From positions 2,108,001 through 2,172,000 of the forward strand of contig NZ_VIWU01000001.1 of assembly GCF_007994075.1 (NCBI RefSeq): a stretch of 64,000 bases of DNA. The letters are read 5' to 3'. Shown one piece after another: positions 41,035-50,104 of this stretch. The notes under the pieces are model-generated. The model ran no database searches. It was not told the DNA's origin and saw only the letters and a list, made by a program, of their open reading frames with translations. The stretch's first letter is position 1, and every line of letters begins with the position of its first letter. Made by a program: the position numbers and the translations under genes. This stretch comes from Pseudonocardia hierapolitana (GTDB lineage: Bacteria; Actinomycetota; Actinomycetes; Mycobacteriales; Pseudonocardiaceae).

Positions 41035-41904
41035 GTGAAACACACGGTGGCGCTGCTGACGACGCCGAACGCATCGATCGTCGAGCTGGGGATGCCGGCC
41101 GAGGTGCTCGCGCACAAGCGGTACGCGATGCGGTTCTGCGCGGCCACACCGGGCCGGGTCACGCTCGCGTCGGGCTTCTCGATCGAGGCGCCGCACGGCC
41201 TCGACCGGCTGGCCGCAGCGGGCACGGTGATCGTCCCGGGCGGCTCCGGCCGGCCGATCGACCCGCCGCCCGCGATCACCCACGCGCTCCGCACCGCCGC
41301 AGGCCGGGGTGCCCGGATCGTCGGGACTGGTTCCGGCACCTTCGTCCTCGCCGCAGCAGGCCTGCTCACCGGCCGCCGCGCGACCACCCGCCACGATCTC
41401 GCCGACGACCTGCGGCGCCGCTTCCCGCGCGTCCTCGTCGACGGCTCGGCGCCCACCGTCGTCGACGGCGGCATCCGCACCTGTGCGGGCGGCACCACCA
41501 CCATCGAGCTGTGCCGGGAGCTCGCGCGGCACGACGACGGTCCCGCCAGCGCCGACGACCTCGCCGAGGTGATCGAGTGGGCCACCGCGCGGCTCGCCCA
41601 ACCGCTCAGCCTCGCCGACCTCGCGCGGGCCGCGCACGTGAGCTCCCGCACCCTCGCCCGGCGGTTCGAGGCCGCGCTCGGCACCTCCCCGATGCAGTGG
41701 CTGCTCGCCCAGCGCATCCGCCGCGCCCAGCACCTGCTCGACACCACCTGCGAACCGGTCGAGCGGATCGCCCGGATGACCGGCTTCGGCAGCACGAGCA
41801 ACTTCCGGCTGCAGTTCACCCGCGTCACCGGTGAGTCCCCGCAGTCGTACCGGCGCGCGGCGCGCGAGCGCGAGCACGTCGATCTGCCCAGCCGCGCGGG
41901 ATAG
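41035..41904 (+). CDS. GlxA-like AraC-family regulator (DJ-1/PfpI plus AraC)
   Basis: About 289 residues. The N-terminal 165 form a DJ-1/PfpI amidotransferase-like domain (VALLTTPNASIVELGMPAEV, GTVIVPGGSGRP, RIVGTGSGTFVLAAAGLLTGRRATT); the usual nucleophile Cys of the I-C-T-G elbow is replaced by Gly-Ser (VGTGSGTF), so a sensor and not an enzyme. The C-terminal AraC domain is LSLADLARAAHVSSRTLARRF and QRIRRAQHLLDTT with IARMTGFGSTSNFRLQF. GTG 41035 is chosen as start; an in-frame GTG at 40993 would add 14 residues. The target may have been deleted, since both neighbours are broken genes. Confidence 0.87.
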   Translation: MKHTVALLTTPNASIVELGMPAEVLAHKRYAMRFCAATPGRVTLASGFSIEAPHGLDRLAAAGTVIVPGGSGRPIDPPPAITHALRTAAGRGARIVGTGSGTFVLAAAGLLTGRRATTRHDLADDLRRRFPRVLVDGSAPTVVDGGIRTCAGGTTTIELCRELARHDDGPASADDLAEVIEWATARLAQPLSLADLARAAHVSSRTLARRFEAALGTSPMQWLLAQRIRRAQHLLDTTCEPVERIARMTGFGSTSNFRLQFTRVTGESPQSYRRAAREREHVDLPSRAG

Positions 41905-42022
41905 CGAACGCGGCACGGGCCGCTCGGTCCGGCCCCGGCCGCGCGCGGTATCACCCCGCTGCGGTCTCCGCTCCTCCACCGCCGGACCAGGATGAGCCGG
42001 CGAGCGATCGCGAGGAGGGGAC

Positions 42023-42897
42023 ATGGCTGCGCTGCCACCGGAGTATCTGGACCCGAACACCCCGCCGGACGTCGTGGTGACCGATCTGCTGCGACCGCGC
42101 GTCGACGACCCGACGCTCGGGGTCCAGCTCGGTCCGCGCGACCCGGACGTCCCGGCCCCACCGACCGACCCCGTCCACCGGCTCGTCACGGTCGGTTCGC
42201 CGAGCTGGTGCGCGCGGTCGAGGCGATCGACACGCGGCGCGTCGTCCTCGCCACAGTGCCCCACGTGACCATCGCCCCGATCGCCAAGGGGGTCAACCCG
42301 CAGGCACCCGGCCAGAAGTGGCGCCCCGGCTCGCGGTACTTCCCCTTCTACACCGACCCCTGGATCGGCGAGGCGAGCTTCGACCCCGCCAAGCACCGGC
42401 ACCTCACCCACCAGCAGGCGCGCGCCGTGGACTCGGCGATCGACCAGTACAACGACACCATCGCAGACGCCGTCCGCCATGCCCGCAGCCACGGCCGGGA
42501 CTGGTTCCTCTTCGACCTGTGCGGGGTGCTCGACGGCCTGGCGTACCGCCGGTTCGTCACCGACGCCGAGGCCGGCGAACACCACGCCTGGCAGCCCCAG
42601 CGGCTCCCGTCGGACCTCGCGGACCTCGACACCCGCTTCTTCCGCTCCGACCGGACCGGCAGGCTGCAGGGAGGTCTCTTCGGGCTCGACGGCATACACC
42701 CGACGACCTGCGGGTACGGGATCGTCGCGGACGAGCTCGTCGGGGTCCTCGCGGCCGCGGGCGTCCCGGCCAAGCACGTCGACTTCGCCGAGCTGCCCAG
42801 CGAGGACACCCTCAACCAGAGGCCACCGGCGCTGATGGCGACGGCGTTCGACCTCGCGACACCGTTCCTGACGCGCCTCGTCTCGCGCGCTCGGTGA
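42023..42897 (+). pseudogene. SGNH/GDSL-like hydrolase with internal deletion and frameshift
   Basis: The gene starts at ATG 42023 (GAGGGG upstream) with MAALPPEYLDPNTPPDVVV and reaches HRLVTVG, where family members continue G-D-S-L into the catalytic block. Instead the frame derails (SPSWCARSRR, stop at 42268), while from about 42190 another frame reads the second half: RFAELVRAVEAIDTRRVVLA, PWIGEASFDPAKHRHL, RDWFLFDLCGVLDGLAYRRF and the C-terminal D-x-x-H block LDGIHPTTCGYGIVADE. Several hundred bases including the catalytic Ser block are missing, so the product cannot be active. Junction near 42190-42200. Confidence 0.75.
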
Positions 42898-42990
42898 GGG
42901 TGGAGGGACCCGACGCCGAGCATCACGATCCACCACGACAACGCCCGGCTCCAGCGGCTTCCTCTACAAGCGGGGGTCCGGCTGACGAGT

Positions 42991-43662
42991 TCAGCCCCAC
43001 ACCGAACCGTCGCCGTCGCGGGCGACGACGAGTTCGGGGCGGAGCGCGCCGAAGAGCAGCGTGAGCATCAGGTCGGCGATGACGGCAGGCGGCTCCTCCT
43101 TGCGGTTGATGCTCCGCACGAGAAGCAGGTTGACGACGATGCCGCTGATCTCGTTGGCGGGCGGGTGGGAGCGCAGCTCACCGGTGGCCTGCCCGTGCTG
43201 GACGAGCAGCAGGAGTGGCACGTTGAGGGGAGCGAGGATCCGCGGGTCGGCCTCGTCATCGGGATCCGGCGCCTTCCCGGTGCGGATCGTGTAGTCGAAC
43301 ACGGCCGCCGTGAACGACGCCGTCAGCCCGCGGTGGTACCAGCTGAGGCGCGCCAGCGCGTTGACCTGGTCGACGAGCGCGTCGACGACGGGGCGTCCGG
43401 CGGCGATGTCCTGCTCGGCCTGGTGGACGAGGCCGCGGACGTGGGGTTCGTACACGGCGCCGAGCAGGGCGTGCTTGGTCGGGAAGTGGTTGTACGCCGT
43501 GGCCGGGCTGACCCCTGCGGCGTCGGCGATGTCCTCGATGCGCGTCGCGGCCCAGCCCCGGCGGCTGAAGGCGGAGTCGGCCGCCGCGATCAGCGCGGCG
43601 CGGGTGCGGATCCGCTTGGTCCGGGCGGCCCGGACCCGCGGGTCGGCCGGCCGCTCGTCCAC
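42991..43662 (-). CDS. TetR-family transcriptional regulator
   Basis: About 223 residues. Helix-turn-helix: KRIRTRAALIAAADSAFSRRGW, AATRIEDIADAAGVSPATAYNHFPTKHAL. The C-terminal domain contains NALARLSWYHRGLTASFTAAVF and NEISGIVVNLLLVRSINRKE. GTG 43662 begins the usual short hydrophilic lead (VDERPADPRVRAARTKRI); the longer frame to 43824 is not protein-like. The broken SGNH gene lies downstream on the other strand, so no intact target is obvious. The 214 bases to the next gene (43663-43876) hold nothing I can name. Confidence 0.87.
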   Translation of the reverse strand: MDERPADPRVRAARTKRIRTRAALIAAADSAFSRRGWAATRIEDIADAAGVSPATAYNHFPTKHALLGAVYEPHVRGLVHQAEQDIAAGRPVVDALVDQVNALARLSWYHRGLTASFTAAVFDYTIRTGKAPDPDDEADPRILAPLNVPLLLLVQHGQATGELRSHPPANEISGIVVNLLLVRSINRKEEPPAVIADLMLTLLFGALRPELVVARDGDGSVWG

Positions 43663-43876
43663 GATCCACCGTCTCCCGGTCGTCCGACCACCCGTGCCGC
43701 CCCCGAACCGCGCTGACGGTACAACAGTGGATCCGCACGCCGGGCCGGTACTCGACCTTGAACTCGCCCGAGCCGAGCGGCAGCTGCCCACCCGGCCCGC
43801 GCGCGTGCCCCGGCGGGCCGGCACGCCCGCTCACGGCCGACAAGATCTCGCGGTACGAGGGACAAAGACCCGGCCC

Positions 43877-44845
43877 TCAGGGAATGCGGGAGTCCCACCA
43901 GGCGAGCACGCGGGTGCCGAACAGGGTGAGCCACTTCGACGGCTCTCCCGCCGGCACGTCGACCTCGAACCACACCCGGCCCGGGTGCCGGCGCGCCTGC
44001 AGCCAGGTGCCGTCCGGCTGCCTCGCAGCTCGGACGAGCTCGATCGCGTCGGCCATGCGCGGGTCGGGTGCCCTGCCGTCGAGCAGCGACGCCTCCCGGA
44101 AGTACTCGGCCGCATTCAGCACGTCGTAGGACCAGCGGAACGGATAGGCGAACCGGTCCACCCACGGTGCCACCGGCTCGCCGGTCGAGAGACGGCGGAA
44201 GAGCCCGCGGTGCAGCAGGTACTCCTCGCCGGACCGCCGGGCCGCGCGCGTGGCGTCCGTGCCCCCGGTCGCGGCGTCGTAGGCGAGCAACCCCTTGAGG
44301 GAGTTGAGCGTCGAGTGGAACGACGATCGCGTCGAGCCCTCGACCCATTCGCAGTTCCAGCCGCCGTCCGGCAGCCGGTGCTCGACGAACCAGTCGACGA
44401 TGCCGCTGATCCCGGCGCCGAGCCACAAGCCGTTCTGGACGGTCCATGCGTTGATGCAGCAGTCGACCTCGCCGTCCCAGTACGGGAGGTTCTCGTACTC
44501 CCAGCGGCTGTTCTCGGCGATCAGCTCGGCCGTGCGGCGCTCCCGGAGGACGGCGGGGTCGAGGCCCCACTCGCGCAGCGAGTTGAGCGTCCACGTCGTC
44601 GCCGTCCACGGTTGCCCGGTCTCGCCCGTCTCGGGATCGAAATCCGCGGGGAAGAACGCGCCGCCCGCCCACTGCCCGTCCGGATCCTGGAGCGCCAGCA
44701 GCCGGGCGCCGAAGCCCTCCGTCGCGACCCGTGCCCGGGTCTCTTCCCAGACTTCGGGCGGTTCACCCATGAGGTCGCGCTCGACCTGCCAGCGCAATGC
44801 GGGGTCGGAGTCGCGAAGCCATGTGAGCAGGGCCTCGCTCGGCAC
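43877..44845 (-). CDS. Squalene-cyclase/prenyltransferase-repeat protein
   Basis: About 322 residues of alpha/alpha-barrel repeats of the terpenoid cyclase/protein prenyltransferase type: LLALQDPDGQWAGG, FEVDVPAGEPS near the end, SLREWGLDPAVLRERRTAEL, LPDGGWNCEWVEGSTRSSFH and ARQPDGTWLQARRHPG (Q-W-like D-G-x-W repeats). The DXDD or DCTAE catalytic motif of true cyclases is not seen, so the role is unknown. The start could be GTG 44845, giving the VPSEALLTWLRDSDPAL N-terminus typical of close relatives, or ATG 44884. Single gene on this strand. Confidence 0.8.
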   Translation of the reverse strand: MPSEALLTWLRDSDPALRWQVERDLMGEPPEVWEETRARVATEGFGARLLALQDPDGQWAGGAFFPADFDPETGETGQPWTATTWTLNSLREWGLDPAVLRERRTAELIAENSRWEYENLPYWDGEVDCCINAWTVQNGLWLGAGISGIVDWFVEHRLPDGGWNCEWVEGSTRSSFHSTLNSLKGLLAYDAATGGTDATRAARRSGEEYLLHRGLFRRLSTGEPVAPWVDRFAYPFRWSYDVLNAAEYFREASLLDGRAPDPRMADAIELVRAARQPDGTWLQARRHPGRVWFEVDVPAGEPSKWLTLFGTRVLAWWDSRIP

Positions 44846-45006
44846 GTGGCGACCGTAGCGCAAGTCAGTGCGATGCCGTGCCATGACAGCAGATCCGTCG
44901 CTGCGCTTCCGGTGCCGGCGATCGCCCGGGCGCCTCGGGCGGTTGTCCCGGCCGCGGCGTAAGGGTGTAATCCGACCTGGCACGGCAGCCCGGGAGGGGG
45001 CGAGGC

Positions 45007-46983
45007 GTGATGACGGCGTCAGGCCAGGCGAACCTCGAGTCACGGCGCCACGGCGTGGCACGGCTGTTCCCGGCCGCCGGGCTGGGGGCGTGCCCGGCAC
45101 ATCCGGACGTGCCGGCGGCGGCGCGGCCGCCCGGCGAGACCACGGAGGGCGCCCGGCGCTGCCAGCGGTGGACGCTGGCCGTGGTGTGCCTGGCCTCGGC
45201 GCTGCTGCTGTTCAACGTGACCGCACCGAACGTCGCGCTGCCGGCGATCGCGGCCGAGCTGTCCGCCGGGTTCAGCGCGCAGCAGTGGGTCCTGTCGGCG
45301 TACGCGCTGGTGCTGGCTTCGCTGCTGCTGGCGGGCGGCGCACTCGGCGACCGGTACGGCCGGCGCAGGCTGTTCCTGCTCGGCCTCGCCGGGTTCTGGG
45401 CCGGGTCCCTGCTGTGCACACTGGCGCCCACGTCGGGGCTGCTCATCCTCGGACGGCTGGTGCAGGGCGCGGGCGCGGCGGCGCTCTTCCCGTCCGGGCT
45501 CGCGTTGATCGCGGCGGAGTTCGACGGGCCGGCGCGGGCCAGGGCGATCGGGGTCTGGGGCGCGAGCGTGTCGGGCGCGATCGCGCTGGGCCCGTTGCTC
45601 GGCGGGATCCTCGTGGAGGCCATCTCCTGGCGCGCCCAGTTCGCGCTCGCCGTGGTGCTGGTCCTCCCCACCGCCGTGGTCGGGCTGCGGCACCTCCGCG
45701 AGAGCCGTGACAGCGCCGCGACCAGGTTGGACTGGCCGGGCGCCGCGCTCCTCACGGGCGGCATGGTGCTGGTGATCGTGCTGATCCAGCGGGGCAACGC
45801 GGTGGGCTGGCTCGCCCCGGTCACGCTCGCCATGGCCGGCGGGGCGCTGCTGCTGTTCGGGCTGTTCACGCTGGTCGAGTTCCGCAGCAGGACGCCGCTG
45901 ATCGCGCCTGCGCTCATGCGCAATCCGACGTTCCTCGGCGCCACGCTGGTGGCCGTGGTGTTCGCCGCCGCCGGGTTCGCCCCGCTGGTGTACCTCACCC
46001 TGTTCCTGTTGCAGGTGCGCGGCTCGAGCCCGACGGTCGCCGGCCTGGAGGTCGCACCGTTCGCGGTGGCCTCGCTGGTGGTGTCGTTGCTGGCGGCCCG
46101 GGTGGTGGCCCGGCTCGGCGTGCGGGTCTCCCTGGTCGGCGGCCTGGTGCTGTGCGGCGTGGGCCTTGCGCTCATGCTCGACCTGGGCGCGGAGTCCGGT
46201 GGCCTGCGGCTGCTTCCGGCGCTACTGGTCTTCGGCATCGGCGCGGGCGTGGTCAACCCGACGATGACCGTCGCGGCGCTCAGCACGGTGGACGCCGCGC
46301 ACAGCGGCATGGCGTCCGGGATCAACAACACCGCCCGCCAACTCGGCATCGCGGCCGGGATCGCAGGCCTCGGCGCCGTCTTCGAGTCCCGGCTCGCCGA
46401 CGGGACGGGCTCCCGTCTCGCCGCAGGTGGGGTGCCGGGGCCGCAGGCCGTCGCCGCGGCGGAACTGGCCGCATCGGGCGACGTCGACGGCGCGGCGCGC
46501 TCGCTCGGCCGCGCCGCGACCGCACTCGTCCCCGCGTACACGACGTCCTTCTCGCAGGCGCTGACGATCGTGTTCCTCGTGGGGATCGGGGTCATCGCAC
46601 TCGGTGTCCTGGTGGCCGCCGTCCTGATCCGTCCGGCCGGCGCACCGGCGACCGCATCCGTCCGGACCGGCGGGTTCACCGTCGTCGGGGACGCGGGCGG
46701 ACGGCCGACCGATGCGACCTGCACGCACCTGGACCAGATCTCCCCCGGCGTGTCCCCCGGCACCGCCCAGGGATGCGAGGACTGCCTGCGCGACGGCGGC
46801 ACGTGGGTCCACCTCCGCACGTGCCTGAGCTGCGGGCACGTCGGGTGCTGCGACGACTCCCCCGGCCGCCACGCGACCGGGCACTGGCACGCCACCTCGC
46901 ACCCGCTCGTCCAGTCGTTCCAGCCCGGCGAGGACTGGGCCTGGTGCTACCCCGACGAGCTCCTCCTCGCGCCGAGACGGTGA
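45007..46983 (+). CDS. DHA2-type MFS transporter fused to a UBP-type zinc finger
   Basis: A 658-residue fusion. Residues about 50-545 are a 14-helix drug:proton antiporter: LFNVTAPNVALPAIAAEL, GALGDRYGRRRLFLLGLAGF (motif A), LVQGAGAAALFPSGLALIAAEF and SGMASGINNTARQLGIAAGIAG (motif C-like). Residues about 570-655 are a zf-UBP domain: CTHLDQ, GCEDCLRDGGTWVHLRTCLSCGHVGCCDD, then HATGHWHATSHPLVQSFQ and WAWCYPDE, with the Cys/His set for zinc binding. Stand-alone bacterial UBP fingers are common but function is unknown. GTG 45007 (or ATG 45010) after GGGAGGGGG. It leads the kyn genes with a 42-base gap. Confidence 0.88.
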   Translation: MMTASGQANLESRRHGVARLFPAAGLGACPAHPDVPAAARPPGETTEGARRCQRWTLAVVCLASALLLFNVTAPNVALPAIAAELSAGFSAQQWVLSAYALVLASLLLAGGALGDRYGRRRLFLLGLAGFWAGSLLCTLAPTSGLLILGRLVQGAGAAALFPSGLALIAAEFDGPARARAIGVWGASVSGAIALGPLLGGILVEAISWRAQFALAVVLVLPTAVVGLRHLRESRDSAATRLDWPGAALLTGGMVLVIVLIQRGNAVGWLAPVTLAMAGGALLLFGLFTLVEFRSRTPLIAPALMRNPTFLGATLVAVVFAAAGFAPLVYLTLFLLQVRGSSPTVAGLEVAPFAVASLVVSLLAARVVARLGVRVSLVGGLVLCGVGLALMLDLGAESGGLRLLPALLVFGIGAGVVNPTMTVAALSTVDAAHSGMASGINNTARQLGIAAGIAGLGAVFESRLADGTGSRLAAGGVPGPQAVAAAELAASGDVDGAARSLGRAATALVPAYTTSFSQALTIVFLVGIGVIALGVLVAAVLIRPAGAPATASVRTGGFTVVGDAGGRPTDATCTHLDQISPGVSPGTAQGCEDCLRDGGTWVHLRTCLSCGHVGCCDDSPGRHATGHWHATSHPLVQSFQPGEDWAWCYPDELLLAPRR

Positions 46984-47025
46984 GTAGCACGAGCGCACGC
47001 CGGGAAGTTCTGGAACCGTGATGGG

Positions 47026-47898
47026 GTGACGGTGAACGGCGAGAACCTCCGGCCCCTCGAGGAGGGTGTGGTCCGGGAGTTCGGGGGCACCGGGGAGAGG
47101 GTGAACCTCTCCTACGGGGCCTACCTGCACCTGGATCAGTTGCTGTCGGCCCAGCATCCGGTGAGCCGTCCGGTGCACCACGACGAGTTGCTGTTCATCG
47201 CGGCGCACCAGACCTCCGAGCTGTGGCTGAAGCTGGTGCTGCACGAGTTGCGGGCGGTGCGGGACCGGCTGCAGGCCGACGAGCTGCGCCCGGCGTTGAA
47301 GGGTCTGGCCCGGGTGAAGCACATCCAGCGCCAGCTCACCGAGCAGTGGTCGGTGCTGGCGACGCTGACCCCGTCGGAGTACGCGGAGTTCCGCCGGTTC
47401 CTGGGCACGTCGTCGGGGTTCCAGTCCTACCAGTACCGGGCGGTGGAGTTCGTGCTGGGCAACAAGAACCAGGCGATGATCCAGCTGTTCGCCCACGACG
47501 AGTCCGCCCGCGAGCTGCTGCAGACCGTGCTCACGGAGCCGACCGTCTACGACGAGTTCCTGCACCACCTGCACCGGCACGGGCACGCCGTGCCCGAACC
47601 CCTGCTGAGCCGCGACGTCACCCAGCCGCACACCTTCACCCCCGAACTGGTGCCGGTGTTCCGCCGCATCTACGAGCACTCCCGGGAGTTCTGGGAGGCC
47701 TACGAGACCTGCGAGGAGCTGGTGGATCTGGAGGAGAACTTCCAGCTGTGGCGCTTCCGCCACCTCAAGACGGTGGAGCGCACGATCGGGACCGTCCGGG
47801 GCACCGGCGGATCCAGCGGGGTCGCGTTCCTGCGCGCCGCGCTCGACCTCACCTTCTTCCCCGAGCTGTTCGCCGTCCGCACCGAGATCCACGCATGA
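47026..47898 (+). CDS. kynA: Tryptophan 2,3-dioxygenase
   Basis: A 290-residue heme dioxygenase catalysing L-tryptophan + O2 to N-formylkynurenine, the first step of the kynurenine pathway. Signature parts: [38 protein letters not shown] (distal His region), [34 protein letters not shown] (heme-ligand His) and [24 protein letters not shown] (substrate-binding T-G-G-S-x-G). GTG start at 47026. The stop overlaps the kynureninase start (ATGA), so both are co-translated. Confidence 0.96.
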   Translation: MTVNGENLRPLEEGVVREFGGTGERVNLSYGAYLHLDQLLSAQHPVSRPVHHDELLFIAAHQTSELWLKLVLHELRAVRDRLQADELRPALKGLARVKHIQRQLTEQWSVLATLTPSEYAEFRRFLGTSSGFQSYQYRAVEFVLGNKNQAMIQLFAHDESARELLQTVLTEPTVYDEFLHHLHRHGHAVPEPLLSRDVTQPHTFTPELVPVFRRIYEHSREFWEAYETCEELVDLEENFQLWRFRHLKTVERTIGTVRGTGGSSGVAFLRAALDLTFFPELFAVRTEIHA

Positions 47899-49154
47899 CC
47901 GGTACGCGCACGTGGGCGGAACGCGCCGCCGACCTGGATGCCGCCGACCCCCTCGCCGCACTGCGGGACCGGTTCCTGCCCGCGCCCGGGGTCGTGGCCT
48001 ACCTCGACGGCAACTCCCTCGGCCGCCCGGTCGCCGACGCCGCGAACCGGCTGGGCGAGTTCGTGCACCACGCCTGGGGGCAACGCCTGATCCGCGGCTG
48101 GACCGAGGACGGCCCGGACGGCCCGTGGATGGACTGGCCGCAGCGGGTCGGGGACCGCATCGCCGCACTCGCCCTGGGCGCCGCACCGGGGCAGACCGTG
48201 CTGGCCGACTCCACCACCGTGCTGCTCTACAAGCTCGCCCGCGCCGCCGTCGACGCCGCCACCGCCGCCGACCCGGCCCGGCGGGTGATCGTCACCTTCG
48301 CCGACGACTTCCCCACCGACCGCTACATCGTCGACGCCATCGCCGCCGAGCGCGGCGGCACCGTCCGCCGGCTCGACGCCGACATCGCCGCGGGCGTCAC
48401 CCCCGACCAGATCGGCGGGGCCGTCGGCCCGGACACGGCGCTGGTGCTGATCTCCCACGTCGCCTACCGATCCGGCTGGCTCGCCGACGCCCCCTCCATC
48501 GTCGCGGCCGCCCACGACGCGGGCGCGTACGTGCTGCTGGACCTGTGCCACTCCGCCGGATCCGTGCCGCTCGCCCTCGACGAGTGGGGCGTCGACCTCG
48601 CCGTGGGCTGCACCTACAAGTTCCTCAACGGAGGGCCGGGCTCCCCCGCCTTCGCCTACCTCCGCCGCGACCTGCACGACCGGCTGCGCCAGCCCATCCA
48701 GGGCTGGATGGGGCACGCGGAGCCGTTCACCATGGGCCCCGGCTACGTCCCAGCCGCCGGCATCCGGCACCTGGTGTCCGGCACCCCACCGATCCTCGCC
48801 GCCGTCCCCCTGCTCGCCTCCCTCGACCTGCTCGAGCAAGCCGGCATCACGGCCGTGCGCACCAAGTCACTCGCCCTCACCGGATACGCTCTCGACCTCG
48901 TCGACGCCTGGCTCGTCCCGCACGGCGTCCGGGTCATCTCCCCCCGCGAGCCCGAGCGCCGCGGCGGACACATCACCATCCACCGGCCCGGCTTCCGCGA
49001 CGTCGTCGACCAGCTCTGGGCCCGCGGCGTGCTGCCCGACTACCGCGAACCCGACGCCATCCGCATCGGCCCGGCACCCCTGTCCACCTCGTTCACCGAA
49101 CTCCACGACGGGCTCGCCGTGCTGCGCGACATCCTCGAAGGGCGGATCGGCTGA
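47895..49154 (+). CDS. kynU: Kynureninase
   Basis: A 419-residue PLP-dependent hydrolase that cleaves kynurenine to anthranilate and alanine. Conserved parts are [74 protein letters not shown] (PLP-ring Asp), [16 protein letters not shown] (Schiff-base Lys) and [15 protein letters not shown]. Starts at ATG 47895 overlapping the kynA stop. The N-formylkynurenine formamidase (kynB) needed between the two enzymes is not in the window, so it must be encoded elsewhere or replaced. Confidence 0.95.
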   Translation: MTGTRTWAERAADLDAADPLAALRDRFLPAPGVVAYLDGNSLGRPVADAANRLGEFVHHAWGQRLIRGWTEDGPDGPWMDWPQRVGDRIAALALGAAPGQTVLADSTTVLLYKLARAAVDAATAADPARRVIVTFADDFPTDRYIVDAIAAERGGTVRRLDADIAAGVTPDQIGGAVGPDTALVLISHVAYRSGWLADAPSIVAAAHDAGAYVLLDLCHSAGSVPLALDEWGVDLAVGCTYKFLNGGPGSPAFAYLRRDLHDRLRQPIQGWMGHAEPFTMGPGYVPAAGIRHLVSGTPPILAAVPLLASLDLLEQAGITAVRTKSLALTGYALDLVDAWLVPHGVRVISPREPERRGGHITIHRPGFRDVVDQLWARGVLPDYREPDAIRIGPAPLSTSFTELHDGLAVLRDILEGRIG

Positions 49155-49248
49155 CTCCGTGATCGGGGTCGGTCGGCCCGGGCGGGCTGTTGATCAGTAG
49201 GGTCACCCGGCCGGGGAACGGCTCCGGCCGAGTGCGTCTGGAGGCACT

Positions 49249-49446
49249 ATGACCAACATCGTGCGTGGTCGCAGGCGATCGTCGATCGTCGGGCTGGCCC
49301 TGCTCCTCGGGAGCCTGGCGGCCGTGGTCGGTTCGGCGCACGTCATCGACGCCGCGCCGCGCCCGATCACGTCGGTGTCAGCGGCCGACACCGACCCGGG
49401 CGACCCGGTGGGGCTGTGCCGGATCACCCGCGCCTGCTGGGAGTGA
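49249..49446 (+). CDS. Small secreted protein with C-terminal Cys loop
   Basis: 65 residues: a basic n-region (RGRRRSS), a hydrophobic core IVGLALLLGSLAAVVG and a putative cleavage region around SAHVIDAA, leaving an exported peptide of about 30-35 residues that ends GLCRITRACWE. The two Cys enclose five residues and could form a disulfide loop. ATG 49249 has GGAGG four bases upstream. The gene converges on the NarL-type response regulator with a 23-base overlap. I find no family; it might be a signalling or antimicrobial peptide, but this is inference from architecture and position only. Confidence 0.55.
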   Translation: MTNIVRGRRRSSIVGLALLLGSLAAVVGSAHVIDAAPRPITSVSAADTDPGDPVGLCRITRACWE

Positions 49447-50104
49447 CCAACCCGGTCTCGTAGGCCGTGATCACCGCGTGCACGCGGTCGCGGAGATCGA
49501 GCTTCATGAAGATCCGTCCGACGTGGGTCTTCACGGTGACCTCGCTGACGTGGAGACGCTGGGCGATCTCCGGGTTGGTCAGGCCGTGTGCGATGTGGAC
49601 GAGCACCTCGGTCTCGCGCGGAGTGAGCCGCGCCATCACCTCCGGAGCGGGTGAACGCTGCTCGGGGCGCGCGGCGAACTCGGCGAGCAGATCACGGGCG
49701 ACGGCCGGTTGGAGCCAGGCGTCACCGGCGGCGACGGCCCGCGTAGCCGCGAGGAGGTCGGCGGGTGCCGCGTCCTTGAGCAGGAAGCCGGACGCCCCGG
49801 CGCGCAGCGCCTCGTGCACCGTGCGGTCGACGTGGTACGTCGTGAGGATGAGGACCTTCACCGGCCGGTCGGCGTCCCCGGCGAAGGCATCCGCGGTGAC
49901 GCGCCGGGTCGCCTCCACCCCGTCCATCACGGGCATGCGCACGTCCATGATCACGAGGTCGGGCTGCAGGCGCCCGGCCTGATCGACGGCCTCGGCGCCG
50001 TCGGCGGCCTCCCCGACGATCTCGACGTCGGGCTCGGCGTCGAGCAGCATCGCCAGACCGCTTCGCACGAGTGGCTGGTCGTCCGCGACGATGACGCGGA
50101 TCAT
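49424..50104 (-). CDS. NarL/LuxR-type response regulator
   Basis: A 226-residue response regulator. Receiver domain: MIRVIVADDQPLVRSGLAML, phospho-acceptor Asp in PDLVIMDVRMPVMDG, VLILTTYHVDRTVHEALRAG and the Lys in GFLLKDAAPADLL. Output: LTPRETEVLVHIAHGLTNPEI and AQRLHVSEVTVKTHVGRIFMKL (LuxR-type helix-turn-helix). The ATG 50104 overlaps the histidine kinase stop (50101-50104), so the two are co-translated. Its targets are unknown. Confidence 0.94.
   Translation of the reverse strand: MIRVIVADDQPLVRSGLAMLLDAEPDVEIVGEAADGAEAVDQAGRLQPDLVIMDVRMPVMDGVEATRRVTADAFAGDADRPVKVLILTTYHVDRTVHEALRAGASGFLLKDAAPADLLAATRAVAAGDAWLQPAVARDLLAEFAARPEQRSPAPEVMARLTPRETEVLVHIAHGLTNPEIAQRLHVSEVTVKTHVGRIFMKLDLRDRVHAVITAYETGLVTPSRRG

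Noticed and set aside
36395..41149. A 1584-codon open frame on the minus strand
   Set aside because: It runs antisense to the AfsR-like and NB-ARC genes, has low-complexity Arg/Gly/Ala/Val composition and no motifs; a high-GC shadow frame.
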